DNA of 64,000 nt from Emergomyces orientalis (Eukaryota; Ascomycota; Eurotiomycetes; Onygenales; Ajellomycetaceae). The position numbers were made by a program, and so were the translations under genes. The notes under the pieces are model-generated. The model was given only the letters and a program-made list of their open reading frames with translations. It was not told where the DNA came from and searched no databases. The DNA is taken from the NCBI GenBank assembly GCA_002110485.1, contig MOWL01000024.1:682001-746000 (forward strand). The letters run 5' to 3'. Positions 36,593-46,971 of the stretch are shown in pieces (position 1 is the first letter of the stretch; each line of letters starts with the position of its first letter).

Positions 36593-37606
36593 TCAGCCAG
36601 CCAACCCTTTAAAACGAGGCGCTACCCCTTCCCTGCCCCTCCCATCTGCTTCCGCCTCGGCCATCCTCTTCTTCTCCTTCAACCTCTTCTCGGTCTTCAT
36701 AAACTCCCTAATCCCCACCGGAATCCCCGAGAACAAATCATCCCCAACCTGCCCAATGCCATCTCCAATACCGTCATCCCAATTCGCCTCCGATCCACCG
36801 CCATCATCATCCATACTCATACTAGCACTGTCCACCTCCTTCCGCGGCTTATGACGCATCTCCCCAAAAGCCCTGCTCTCTCCACCCCCCTTGGCAACAA
36901 CCTCTTTCTTCCCCTTCTTCTGCTCCTGGTGCTGCTCGCCCTTCCTCCTCGCCTCCTTCACCCTCTCCGCCCACTCCTCAACCTCGTCTCTATAATCGTC
37001 CCAGACACAATGAACACAACCGCTCATGCAACAATTGTCAGGTTCATGAGGGCGGGGCGGGATGGGGACACCGTTAATGACGTGCCAGGTAGACTCCGGC
37101 GTGCGGCCACCAGGGTCGTAGCGGCCGGACGAGCCAGAGTAGCCCGGTCCCGCGAGCCGGGTACCGAAGACTATGCTCATTTTTTCGGCGGGGGTAGGTT
37201 CGGGGATTGATTCAAGGGTTTGGGTTTGGGTATCTACGGGAGGAGGGGGTTGCGACCGAGCTTCAAGTGGTGGTGTTTTTTCTTCGGGCAGGCGGGGTCG
37301 GGTGCGGCGGGCGGGATATGCCTGATAGGGGTGGGAGAGAATATCGAGATAGTAGCCTTGTAGGGGATGTGCCTGGTGAGGCTGTTCGAAAGGGTCTGAC
37401 TGTGTTTCATCCTCCTGTTCGCTTCGGGAGTGGGTGGCTATTTGCTTCTGCCGCGACGGGGTTGAGTGTACATGTCTGCCGAGATGAATTGATGTTGCTG
37501 GAGATGTAGCGGGGAGGGAATGTGTTGTGGCACCGTAAAAACAGCGGGCGCATACAGCGCTCCTTCGCCAGAGCTGCTGCCGGAGCAGGAGAGACAGCTG
37601 CTCCAT
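36593..37606 (-). CDS. Mitochondrial oxidoreductase-like domain protein (OXLD1/YPL107W type)
   Basis: Single-exon gene of 337 residues. The N-terminus is rich in Arg, Leu and Ser with few acids (starts MEQLSLLLRQQLWRR), consistent with a mitochondrial presequence. At about residues 185-215 sits the oxidoreductase-like motif PPRPHEPDNCCMSGCVHCVW followed by DDYRDEVEEW; the Cys residues CC-X2-G-C-X2-C are the family hallmark. The C-terminal third is charged (KKGKKEVV, MKTEKRLKEKKR). Yeast YPL107W and human OXLD1 share this domain and are mitochondrial; biochemical function is not established to my knowledge. The opposite strand has a long open frame (36530-37210) that I regard as a shadow. Confidence 0.85.
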   Translation of the reverse strand: MEQLSLLLRQQLWRRSAVCARCFYGATTHSLPATSPATSIHLGRHVHSTPSRQKQIATHSRSEQEDETQSDPFEQPHQAHPLQGYYLDILSHPYQAYPARRTRPRLPEEKTPPLEARSQPPPPVDTQTQTLESIPEPTPAEKMSIVFGTRLAGPGYSGSSGRYDPGGRTPESTWHVINGVPIPPRPHEPDNCCMSGCVHCVWDDYRDEVEEWAERVKEARRKGEQHQEQKKGKKEVVAKGGGESRAFGEMRHKPRKEVDSASMSMDDDGGGSEANWDDGIGDGIGQVGDDLFSGIPVGIREFMKTEKRLKEKKRMAEAEADGRGREGVAPRFKGLAG

Positions 37607-37967
37607 GGGAGAGGGTAGCTATATAGCTGTGAAGAATTACTATAACTGATATCGGGGCATGTTCTCATTTATCGTAAATCAATTCCTTCATGCGGGCCGA
37701 GTCACAGATCACGTGGACCCCATTATGTCATCCACAGCCCGCGTTGTTTTCCGTCTCAGGGCCAAAATGTTTTGATACACGCAATAACGATTGTTTGTTT
37801 ATGCTTCATTTATCTTTGCTCACTCTCGGGACTCGGTAAGTCTGTTTTATGATATATACCGATGATCTTCTAGAGATATGCACACTGCTGACAAAACCCT
37901 CTAGATAAGTTTGTAAACATCCCACCCTCCCCCTCTCAAGATCTCCGCATGCCAACGCGCCTCCTCC
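37607..37967. promoter_or_regulatory. Divergent promoter region with TCACGTG box
   Basis: 361 bases between the starts of the OXLD1-like gene (minus) and the Ser/Pro-rich coiled-coil gene (plus). It contains GATCACGTGG, whose CACGTG core is at 37710-37715, 104 bases from the minus-strand start codon. CACGTG is the recognition core of bHLH factors such as Cbf1. Confidence 0.55.
37710..37715. promoter_or_regulatory. CACGTG box
   Basis: Context GATCACGTGG, 104 bases upstream of the OXLD1-like start (minus) and 253 bases upstream of the coiled-coil gene start (plus). Confidence 0.5.
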
Positions 37968-40157
37968 ATGCTCGCTTCACCCGCCAAGAGGCGCAGGTCT
38001 AATTCTTCCAGCGCAATCGTTGTCAGCGCATCAAACACAGACCAGCAGCCTCGGGCTAATGGCGCTGATATACAACAACCGCAACGCCCAAGCCGCGCAT
38101 CATTCCAATCACCTACCAGAGCCAGCCTCGCCCGCTCACACCCAGATGTCCTCTCGCGCGTCCTGAGTCGCTCCCCCGCAAAAATAGCACATCAGAGACC
38201 CGTGAGTCGCGGAAGGGAGAGCGCCAGTATTGGTGGTGGAGGAGTGGAGGATGGACTACCTGGCATTCGAGGTAGCAGGCTGCCTAGACCGTCATCGCTT
38301 TCTGTGACTTCGGCTTTAGTGACGGAATTACCAATTCGACAGCCCATTCCGAAACTTGTCTCGTTGTCGCCGCGTCGTGGATCAAGTCGTGGATCAAGTG
38401 TTCCTGTTTCTGCGTCGCAACCACCACGAAGATCATTGCAGCGATCGCGGGTCTCTTTCTCGGCGGAACCTGGGACGCAATTGTCCGCACCACGGCCTAC
38501 CTCTTGGGCCACGGACGTGGGGCGTGGACAAGTAGTGGAGGAATCAATGTCCAATGAGAGACGTACTCGGTCTTCATCGTCGCCGAATCATGGAAACGGC
38601 GAGCCTGAATTACCTCCTACCCCAACCGAGTTGGGTTTGGAGAGATTGCCTAATCGTCCGAGAGGGTTGTTAAGCAGTAGTAGTCCGAGCTACCGCCATG
38701 AGAAGAAGAGGAAGCGAAGGATGAGAGATGGCGTGAATAAACCTAGCCCTCTTAAGCCTAAAGATACAAATCTTGCTAGGGATAATGCTGGTGATGACAT
38801 TGCGTCCCCGCGCATTTTGTTTCCCGAGGAAGATGTTCCGGATAAGTTGGAGGAAAAGGTCAAACTGCGCGATGCGCTTGCAGCGCAGCTATCGAGATTG
38901 AAGGAGGATATCGCGAAAATGGAGTATGAGACGCAACGATATGAAAGACCGGATGAATTCCCTGCACCGGATGAAGAATCTATCAATAATCTAATGTAAG
39001 TTATTTGCATCACGTTTCTAAAGTTCTTGAACGTTCCAACTAACGATCTATATCAAAGCGAACTCCTCACAACATCTAACCCATCATGCGCGCCTCCACT
39101 TCCACCGCCCCCCTCCCCGCCTCCAGTCTCCTGTCTCCTCTCATTCCTTTTACCATTCTCCTCCTCCCGATTCGCCCCCTCGATTGAGTCTCCCCCGCCG
39201 CCGTCGCGCTCCCCTCCACCAGAGAACCCGTTCGCTCTCCAGCAACCAATAGACTTAACGCCATACCTCACCCTCTTTGCGCCCCTCTCCCTCACCGCGC
39301 ATACAGCGACAACAACCTCCGCGCCGATTCTCTCAACCTCAACACATGAAACATCCTCATCATCACCACTTATTACCCAAACACACAGCCTAATCCTCTC
39401 CGCACCCCCTCCCTTCCCCGCCCACCTCTTCCAGGTTTCCATAAATCTCCAAACAAACCCAGAAAATCAGACCGTCATCTCCATCTCCATTCCTACACCA
39501 CATCATACTAATAAACAAGTCAGAATTAATCAAAACATCCCCACCCCTCTCTCCTCCTGGATACAAACTCGTCTCTCAAACCCGCTTCTACGGCGAGATA
39601 TCTCCGGCCTCTGCTGGGGAATATCCCGATACTGGGAAGCGGATATATCGCGCGCGAAGATCTGGGCGCAATTGGAGGAATTACGGGATCGAATAATAGC
39701 TATATTATCGTCTTCACAGAAAGGCTCGTTGCCAAGCGATGACGACCATGACAATACCAAGAAAACATACTCCCCACGCACCCTCCTTCCGCACCTTGGA
39801 CGGACGACTTTTCTTTTCTCTATAGAGACACGGCAGCAACAAAAGAAACCACAAATAACCGGTTTCCAATCGTCACCACAACTCCTCGTCACATGCCCCC
39901 TTACGCTGGATTTATGGACGAGTGAACCGCGGCTGCATCCGGATATTAGCGTTTCGATGCCCGTATCGTCATCGTCGTCTTCTGCGAGGAGTTTGGAGAA
40001 GTTGGAGAAGGAGGTGAAGAGGGTTTTTGGGAGGTTTTTGAGCAGTGGGCAGGGGCGGAGAGAAAGGGGATATGAACAGGCAGTGATTGATGGGGATGCG
40101 GAGATGCTTGTCCGGGCTGTGGAAGGGGTTGTGAGTGTCGTTTTTGGGCTAGTGTGA
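37968..40157 (+). CDS. Ser/Pro-rich coiled-coil protein, possibly kinetochore (CENP-O-like)
   Basis: Two exons (37968-38995 and 39059-40157) give about 708 residues. The 63-nt intron has a GTAAGT donor and a CTAAC branch site. Residues 1-280 are disordered, basic and Ser/Pro-rich with several SP sites and a KKRKRRMR nuclear signal. A short coiled coil follows at about 300-335 (LRDALAAQLSRLKEDIAKME). The second half has a proline-rich loop and then a folded-looking domain with alternating hydrophobic strands (LFQVSINLQT, VISISIPTP) and helices (SNPLLRRDISGLCWGISRYW). The coiled coil plus strand-rich domain suggests an inner-kinetochore subunit of the CENP-O/Mal2 type, but this is tentative; I cannot point to a diagnostic motif. 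The gene model itself is solid. Confidence 0.78.
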
Positions 40158-41834
40158 ATGGCAATTGGGATGGCTTGCTTTTGTATAGAGAGTGTGTTTA
40201 TGCGTGTGTGAACGTTGTATATCAACCCCCTTTTTTTCCTCCTTTTTTTTCTTTTTTTATTTCCTCGGTGGTGAGGGGGTTGATTTTATCTCCTCTTTTG
40301 CTCTTGGCTTCGCGGGTCTTTGGGAAATATGCACGGCGTCATGGGATTTATTACGGAACGGAATGGGGTTTTTGTTGGCTTAGGTCTATATGGAAAGGAA
40401 CTGCTGAGGAATTGAATCGTGTTTATATGGGGGTTTGAGATATGCATAACTATACTATACCCAGTCGGTGCCTTTTTTTATATATTGTTTTCACTCTGTA
40501 TTGATATATGTATGCAGATAAATGCAAGCCTTCATTTCTTTTTCATTCTCAGAATACTCAGAATATATGTCTATCTACCTAACTCCAGGACTAATTCGGA
40601 GGGAGTAGAACAACGATGTGAACGGAGCAGCTAGCGAAAGAATCAATATATATATAAATATATATAATACACATAAATATTTACCAGTTCACGCCTTTCA
40701 CCCCACTCAATTTGATTTCATAGTCCGACAGCTGATAGCCTGACTGACTGACTAACTGCCTGACTTATTCGATTTCATTTCATTTGATTAATTGGTGGAT
40801 TTCAACAGAATCCCATATAGTTTGACATGAAAGTCAGAGGGGGGGGGGGGGGTTAAATGTATTGATGCTGCTGCCACCGATGTTGATGGTGACATACATG
40901 CATGGGGTGAATTATGTCGGTATGTCTACAGGAGGAGGTCCATGGTGTCTGGTATATTTGCATTTGGGGGTGTGTGTGTTTATTTACCACGGGAAGAGAA
41001 GGGTTTACTTTGTTTCTCCTTTTCTCCATTTCCATTTCATATTTTGGGGGGTTTTGGATTGTCCCTGTTTTAGAGGTGCTTTTTTTCCCGCCCCATCCAT
41101 ATCACATCATCTGAGGTAACGATAAAAAGTGATTGTCAAAAAGCCTAGGGAGAGATAAGGGATGGAAAAGAGAGGATATTTTCTAAGAAGAGAAAACGCA
41201 TCCATCGTATCATAAGAAGGAAAAGGAGAAGATAAAAGAGCGAGAAAAAAATATATATTTATGCCATGGGTATTGTATTTTTCACTGCAGCTGCTCACTT
41301 GATTTTTTTTCCATCCCGAATCTTTCCAGTTGCCAGTTTTCAACACCCCATAACATAAAATAAATATATTCTTTCTCCTTACTCCTCCTCTTTCTCTCTA
41401 CTCCCACTCTTAAAAGAAAAAAACAATATATCAACCAAGCAAGATGCGACGAACCCAAGCAACCCGCTCCGTCATGAGAATCAACATTAAAACGGGAGAC
41501 GAAAGCAGCAAGAACAGCACAGAGAATAGAGAGAAGATAAAATAAAAAATCTCGGAAAAGTAACGGCCGGCCATATTTCTCACACCCCCTTTACCCCTAG
41601 TTTCTTAAGAGAATCAGGGGGGCAAAAAAGAAGAAAAAAGAGAAATAGTTTTTCACTGGCGCCCCGTTTTATTTAACGTGTGTTGGGTGATAATGGCTGA
41701 ATCTCGTTCTTTGGTTTTCTGTAGATGCTTCAGGAAAAACAAGTGAAAAAAATAGAAGACAAGAGACCCATTTATCATTTCCGTGGTTAATAAAAAAATT
41801 TTAATATTTTTTTTTTTGCGCTCTTCTCTGTTCT
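40158..41834. other. Convergent 3' intergenic region
   Basis: 1.7 kb between two stop codons facing each other. It holds T-rich tracts, a TA-rich run near 40650-40670 and a 14-G run at 40839-40852. No gene supported. Confidence 0.45.
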
Positions 41835-43079
41835 CTATTTCTTCGCCGCAGCCGCCTCGTCAGCCTTCGCCTTAGCCCTCTTCTCCCGCACTCCAATCAA
41901 TCTGGCCTCGCTCCGCGCGTCTCTGAGTTTTCGGTACGCGCCACCCTCGACGCCAGCGGGCAGGTCACTCTTGTTGATTTCCGATATGGCCTCGGCGCGG
42001 CTGATGTTGCTAATGGGCAGCAGGGAGTCAATGCTCGTGGCAAAACTGTCCTGGGCAGCCTTGATCTCGTCGGCGGAGGCGTCGAGTTTCTTGTGTTGGC
42101 CAGCGCGGCGGGGGAAGAGGATCAGGCGGGTTCTGTACTCCTTTAGGCGGGCAACGTTGGCGGTGAGGGATTCCGTGGAGGCATTGACGCGGCGGTGGTC
42201 GACAGCGATGCCGATCGTGGGCGCGAGGTTGCGGGGGATTCCGGCTTCCTGTACGGTTTTTTTGAGTGAGTGAGTGGTTCTTCTTCTTCTTCTTCTTTTC
42301 TTTTTGTTATATGGGTTTGACGCGCATTTAATCCAAAGGATAGGTAGCAAGTGCTCCATCTAAGATAACACTCGTGCAAAACACTTCATTTTTCTCCTCA
42401 CGTACACCCCCATCCATAAAAAAAATTTAAAAAAAATTTAAATGAAAATCCATACCTTCAGCTCTTGAAGAGTGAATCCACGACCAGCTCTGACACGACG
42501 ATTGTACTTAACAGTCGGGCATCGCACGACGGGTCTGAGCTTGTCGACTGGGCGGGGGGCGACGGCAGCAGCCTTTGCGAGACGAGCTTCCCGACGACGG
42601 TGCTTGCGACCAGGCTATATATATGGATGTTGGTGTTAGTTTCTCGTCAAGTGGTTCTCTTCCTGTTATGAATCCCTTCCTCCGTGGGTATGATATCTTT
42701 TCGTCGTGTATGATCTCGGTAGGATGGGTAAAGGATAAAGTAAGGGAGGGTCTTCTATATTGATTTCGTACCTGGTCGAAATGTACCCGAACACGGCGAG
42801 CCCAGTCCTTGTGGAAGTCTGCACACACACATCAGTTCCCCCACTTCATCCAAGCATATCGAAATATCCAATTTTATATATATATATATATATTTTAAAG
42901 AAAAATGGAATAAAACTCACGGTTTTTCGGGATGGTCTGGTTATGCTTGATCGCCTATGTATATATAACATCAACCCACCCACAACTGGTCAGCCATTGC
43001 TCCTTCTTCCTTCCTCCTCAATCTCTCTCACTTTCACTCAATTTCCCGTCAAGCTGGATATCTGAGAACAACATACCAT
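41835..43079 (-). CDS. rpl13: 60S ribosomal protein L13 (eL13)
   Basis: Five exons on the minus strand: 43079-43077, 42954-42921, 42818-42772, 42614-42456 and 42248-41835, giving 218 residues. The first exon is only the ATG, followed directly by a GTATGT donor. Introns are 122, 102, 157 and 207 nt. The protein starts MAIKHNQTIPKNHFHKDW, continues with RVRVHFDQPGRKHRRR, and has APRPVDKLRPVVRCPTVKYN, then RAGRGFTLQELKEAGI, all typical of eL13, and ends in an Ala/Lys tail. It is an exposed, basic large-subunit protein. Many introns near the start and a TCACGTG box upstream fit a ribosomal-protein gene. Length matches fungal L13. Confidence 0.96.
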
Positions 43080-44100
43080 GGTGACTGATGGGGACCAAGT
43101 AAAGTCGAGTGGCCGGGGGGATTGGAGGGAGGCAGCGGTTGCTTGGTCGGTTGGTCGGTGGTCGCTGTTCAACAACAACAAGAACAAAAGAGTTGAGAAA
43201 GACCGAAGTAATTGGTTTGAGTGTGGTGGTGTGTCACGTGGAGGGTTTTGATGGGGAGAAAACGCCAAGAAATATGTCCGCATGGGGCTCGCTTAGCGAT
43301 GTCTAGTTAGCCCTATGTGTTTCCTAATCGGGTAATGGGCTCGTAAAACCATGGTAACTTGGATTCTTACGTGCTTGACAGGCCTGGAAAAAAGGGAGAG
43401 ATAGATAGGGATTGAGTGTGTAGCTGGATTGGAGGGACTTTCGAATTTCAGTCACTCGGGTAGGAGTAAGTAATTTACCTAGGTTTTGTGGTTGTGGTGG
43501 TGGTAAAGGTACACTCTTCTCATATTCCTTAGCATCATCATCTACCATACATATGTATTTTCCGTATGCTCTCTCCGTAGATAAAGGAACAAACCTCCAA
43601 CAGTACCATTATTAGCAACATCCACTCGTACATCCCGATCCAAGGAACAAAAACTGATCAACCCAAGAAAATATGAAGAAAGGTAATACGAAGGAAAGGT
43701 CCCCCTCCTGGCAAAAAACAAAGAAAATTATCAAAGTCGTGAGAAAACTCCTGCCAGATCACCTTTCCGTGTCCGTCCCGGTCGTCAAAAATCGCATCGC
43801 ATCACAAAACATACAGAAGGTAAAAATGGGGGAAAAAAAACAAGGCCAAAAAAAATATCAGGGGGCATTTCATCAAGACGTGGATAGAATAGTTAAAGCA
43901 CTCTCTCCCCAGCCGATCAACAAGAGGCTGAAAAGTGGGAAACAGGAAAAAAGGAGAGAACAAAACACATTGTAAACAATCAAATCCGTAAAGACGAAGA
44001 CTCATATCAACCATCAACACAAAACAAAAAGGGAAAGGCAAAATAAGGCATTGGTAGAAAGATCAAAACGGAGAGAGCAAAAAAAAAAAAAAAAAAAGGT
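43080..44100. promoter_or_regulatory. Intergenic region upstream of the L13 gene
   Basis: It contains TGTCACGTGG with the core at 43235-43240, 156 bases from the L13 start codon. The rest has A-rich tracts; the open frame at 43673-43975 is Lys-rich, low-complexity and probably not coding. The end is the 3' UTR of the next minus-strand gene. Confidence 0.5.
43235..43240. promoter_or_regulatory. CACGTG box upstream of L13
   Basis: Context TGTCACGTGG, 156 bases upstream of the L13 ATG on the minus strand. Confidence 0.5.
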
Positions 44101-45738
44101 TCAAGACTGAATCCCGAGCCCCAGCGCCCCCCCAACCCTTAGCTTCTTAGCCGCAATCTCCTTCTCGCTACTACCATAACCATTGCCACCAGCAACAACA
44201 GCAGCCTTCCGCTTCAAGCCATTACCATGATCTCCACTACCCCTTTCAACACCAGCCTTCTTAACCTGTCCAAACAACTTACTTTGCAGGAGAGAGCTGG
44301 ATTTGGAAAGATTTGAAGACATGGAACTATGTTGCTGGTGCTCCTGGCTACTGCCGGGGTACCGACGGAGCATGCTTGTAGCTAGGGAGCTGGCCTGTGA
44401 GGCGGGGATGTCTTCATCGGTGAGAGCCTCATCGTCATCCTCGGATGCGGATATCGTGCTATCGCGATCGTGGCGGTCACGGCCGTCACGGTCACGGTGC
44501 GAGATAGAGGCAGGGTGGTTGTGGCTGTGGCGGAAGTCTGGCGTTCGTTTGTTGATTGGGGTGAAGAAATGGCCTTGGGATTCTGTGGTGCGGGATCGTT
44601 GCGGGGTAACGGGTAGGGAGGATAGGGAGTGGGCTCCGCGGGTGTGCCCCTGGTGGTGGTGGATGTGGGGTTGGGAATGGGAATGGTTGTGATTGTGATA
44701 GTTGTTCTTGTGGATGCGGTTTCGCGAGGGGCTAGAGTGCACGCTGACGTTTTCTCCATGCAGAACTTGACCGGCTGCGAGTAGTGCGGCGATGGGATCT
44801 TGGCTGCCAACCCTGCTCACATGGCTGCGGGCACTATCCGGGTATCGAGTGGTGGTAGTCTTTCTTTGTGGAGTGAGGAATTCTGTTTGTGGGCTGGATG
44901 CCAAAGATCCGTGGTCCAGCATGAGAGTGAAGTGCTCACGATTCTCACGGATGCGTTTCTTAAGACGGCTGTTCTCCTCACAGAGTAGCTCGTTCTTGTC
45001 GGTTTCTTCTTCGATGACTCGTTTAGCTCGACGCAGACGACGTTCTAACGTGACGTTCACGTCCTCGAGCTCCCTCAACCGTCTCAGCGTGGCGTCTGCT
45101 TGAGGAGTTTTGGGAGACAGTTCAGGAGATTTCTCCAGGCTAAGGCCGCGTCGATGGCGGTATTCTACACTCTGCAAAATCTCGACTTCCCTTCGTGCCA
45201 GCTGCTGCTCCACCTCAGCTCTCTTTACTGCCTCACTGCTGGTGAGGGACAGGAGGCTGTGTTGGAGCTTGAAGTGAGCGGCTGACATGCGGAATTCTTG
45301 TGCAAATACAAGGAGATCCTTTGCAACTTTTCGTAGTTGGGCCTCATCTGCATTGTCGATATCCCTCGAGGATGGGAGATTTGCTGAAGCTCCATAGGCT
45401 ACGCAGAGTGTCTGGTCAATGGTGGCTGGTGGTGATGCGAGGAAGGGATCCGAGTCTGAGCGCGGACGACGGAAGGGAGTAGTCGCAGCATTGCCCACAT
45501 GTTGTGATGTTGATGGAGGGGGGGTTATATCGGAAGAAGAAGATTTTCGGGGAGCAGGAGAACGTAGTTTATCGGACAGGCGAGGGTTTTGATTTTGCTC
45601 CATGGCCGGCCGATCTGGAGAGGTTGATAGACTAGCTCTGGAAGGAATCGGGGTGCTTGGGACCTTGATTTCGGCGGGGGGTGCCAATGAGCACTGGGAA
45701 GACCTTTCTTCCGCCTCTTTGGTCGTCATGGCCGCCAT
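44101..45738 (-). CDS. Coiled-coil protein, function unknown
   Basis: Single exon; starting at the ATG at 45738 (MAAMTTKEAEERSSQ) it encodes 545 residues. An upstream in-frame ATG at 45840 would add 34 residues of hydrophobic, unconserved-looking sequence. The N-terminal 110 residues are Ser/Pro-rich with SP motifs. A helical region at about 130-190 (LRKVAKDLLVFAQEFRMS) precedes a strong coiled coil at about 245-300 (LEDVNVTLERRLRRAKRVIE, then ENSRLKKRIRENREH). After that comes a His/Ser/Asp-rich disordered tail with a His-rich patch and RDRDGRDRHDRD, ending with KRKAAVV and AAKKLRVGG, likely nuclear signals. I do not recognise a family. Probably a nuclear scaffold or regulatory protein. Confidence 0.75.
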   Translation of the reverse strand: MAAMTTKEAEERSSQCSLAPPAEIKVPSTPIPSRASLSTSPDRPAMEQNQNPRLSDKLRSPAPRKSSSSDITPPPSTSQHVGNAATTPFRRPRSDSDPFLASPPATIDQTLCVAYGASANLPSSRDIDNADEAQLRKVAKDLLVFAQEFRMSAAHFKLQHSLLSLTSSEAVKRAEVEQQLARREVEILQSVEYRHRRGLSLEKSPELSPKTPQADATLRRLRELEDVNVTLERRLRRAKRVIEEETDKNELLCEENSRLKKRIRENREHFTLMLDHGSLASSPQTEFLTPQRKTTTTRYPDSARSHVSRVGSQDPIAALLAAGQVLHGENVSVHSSPSRNRIHKNNYHNHNHSHSQPHIHHHQGHTRGAHSLSSLPVTPQRSRTTESQGHFFTPINKRTPDFRHSHNHPASISHRDRDGRDRHDRDSTISASEDDDEALTDEDIPASQASSLATSMLRRYPGSSQEHQQHSSMSSNLSKSSSLLQSKLFGQVKKAGVERGSGDHGNGLKRKAAVVAGGNGYGSSEKEIAAKKLRVGGALGLGIQS

Positions 45739-46971
45739 CAACGAGATGGGGAAGGGAGAAGTAGATGATAAAAGCGAGTGAGTCAGGTCGATATGAAATA
45801 TTTTAAAAGGAATATCTGTTGCAAGGGTGTCACAATTCAAGGAGAAGTTGGTGCGCGACGAAGATAGAAGAGGTCAGAGCCACGTCAGAGTGGCAGCAGT
45901 CGAGCAAATCGAGGGACAGCGCTGTTCCAAAGAGCGGGTCTCTGCTTACTGCTGCAGGGCTAGAAACCACCAAGCAATTGGCAAGCAAAGGACGCGACGA
46001 TGTTCGTGTTCAGTAGTAGTAGGCGACGTGTATATGTATATATATATATAATTTTCAAGAGATGAAGTGACTTTTCCGGGGACCCCAGAGCAGGATGGAT
46101 ATGGTAGTTTACTAGTAAAATGGCGAGGCGGGCAAGGAGGAGGCTGGAAGATATCTATCCCATCGATTGTTGTGGAGGCAACGGATGGAACGACCCACTT
46201 TAGTGAACAACAGGCGAGACCACGTCGCTGACAGGGACGTTGGGGGGTAAATAAGAGTATGAGCGAGAGATAGACAGAGAGGTAATTGATAGAACGAGAG
46301 GGGAATCCTTCACACAGAAGCAACCGGATGAGAGAGATAAAGAGGAATATGGCGATATAAGTAAATAAATATACATAGGGGAGGATGGATGATTGTTGGA
46401 TGGTTGATGTTGTTGAGATGAAGTCGAAGTCGAAGCCAAGTTTGATAATCGTCCCAAACAGGAAAATATGTGAGGAGGCTGGGGTCTTGGCATTGGTTGA
46501 ACCTCCCAGCCACATGACTAACTATCACGTGAGACAATTAGCTAACCAGAAAATACACTAAACTAAATGCGGCTGGTTGCATACTTCTATCCGGAAAAAC
46601 AATACCCCGGATAGTCTTGTCCCAAAAAGGAAAAGTCAAAACAATCGCACCTCGTTCAGGGATCAGCTTTTGGGGCAGCAGAAAGTTGCATACAAAAACA
46701 CCCTCTAGAAAAAGGCAGAACTGGCAGAACTGGCAGAATAGGGACATTCTAGACAAGACAAGACTACGCTGGGAGGATACGAGAGAAAGCAAACTACACT
46801 TTGCTGGATTTCCTCTCTCTAACCATCTCCAATTGGCCCTCCCTCCTTAACTATGCATCTCGTTTTTGGCTAGTTATTATACCCCCAGAAGGTTATTGAC
46901 TGCTTTTTTTTTTTTTTTTAATTTTTTTTTTACCCCTGGTCCCTGGTCCCTGATATTCCAAATCCATAACC
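45739..46971. promoter_or_regulatory. Divergent intergenic region with CACGTG box
   Basis: 1.2 kb between divergent genes. TATCACGTGA has its core at 46526-46531, 440 bases upstream of the LRR gene start. A TA run lies near 46035-46050 and a T-rich tract near 46905-46930 just before the LRR gene ATG. No gene supported. Confidence 0.45.
46526..46531. promoter_or_regulatory. CACGTG box in divergent promoter
   Basis: Context TATCACGTGA between the coiled-coil gene (starts 45738, minus) and the LRR gene (starts 46972, plus). Confidence 0.4.

Noticed and set aside
36530..37210. 226-codon plus-strand frame opposite the OXLD1-like gene
   Set aside because: It mirrors the real minus-strand gene, which carries a clear conserved Cys motif; the plus frame is Pro/Leu-rich shadow.
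39530..40225. 231-codon minus-strand frame opposite the second exon of the coiled-coil gene
   Set aside because: Shadow of a well-spliced plus-strand gene; no domain.
43673..43975. 100-codon Lys-rich plus-strand frame
   Set aside because: Low-complexity A-rich sequence in an intergenic region with no conserved look.
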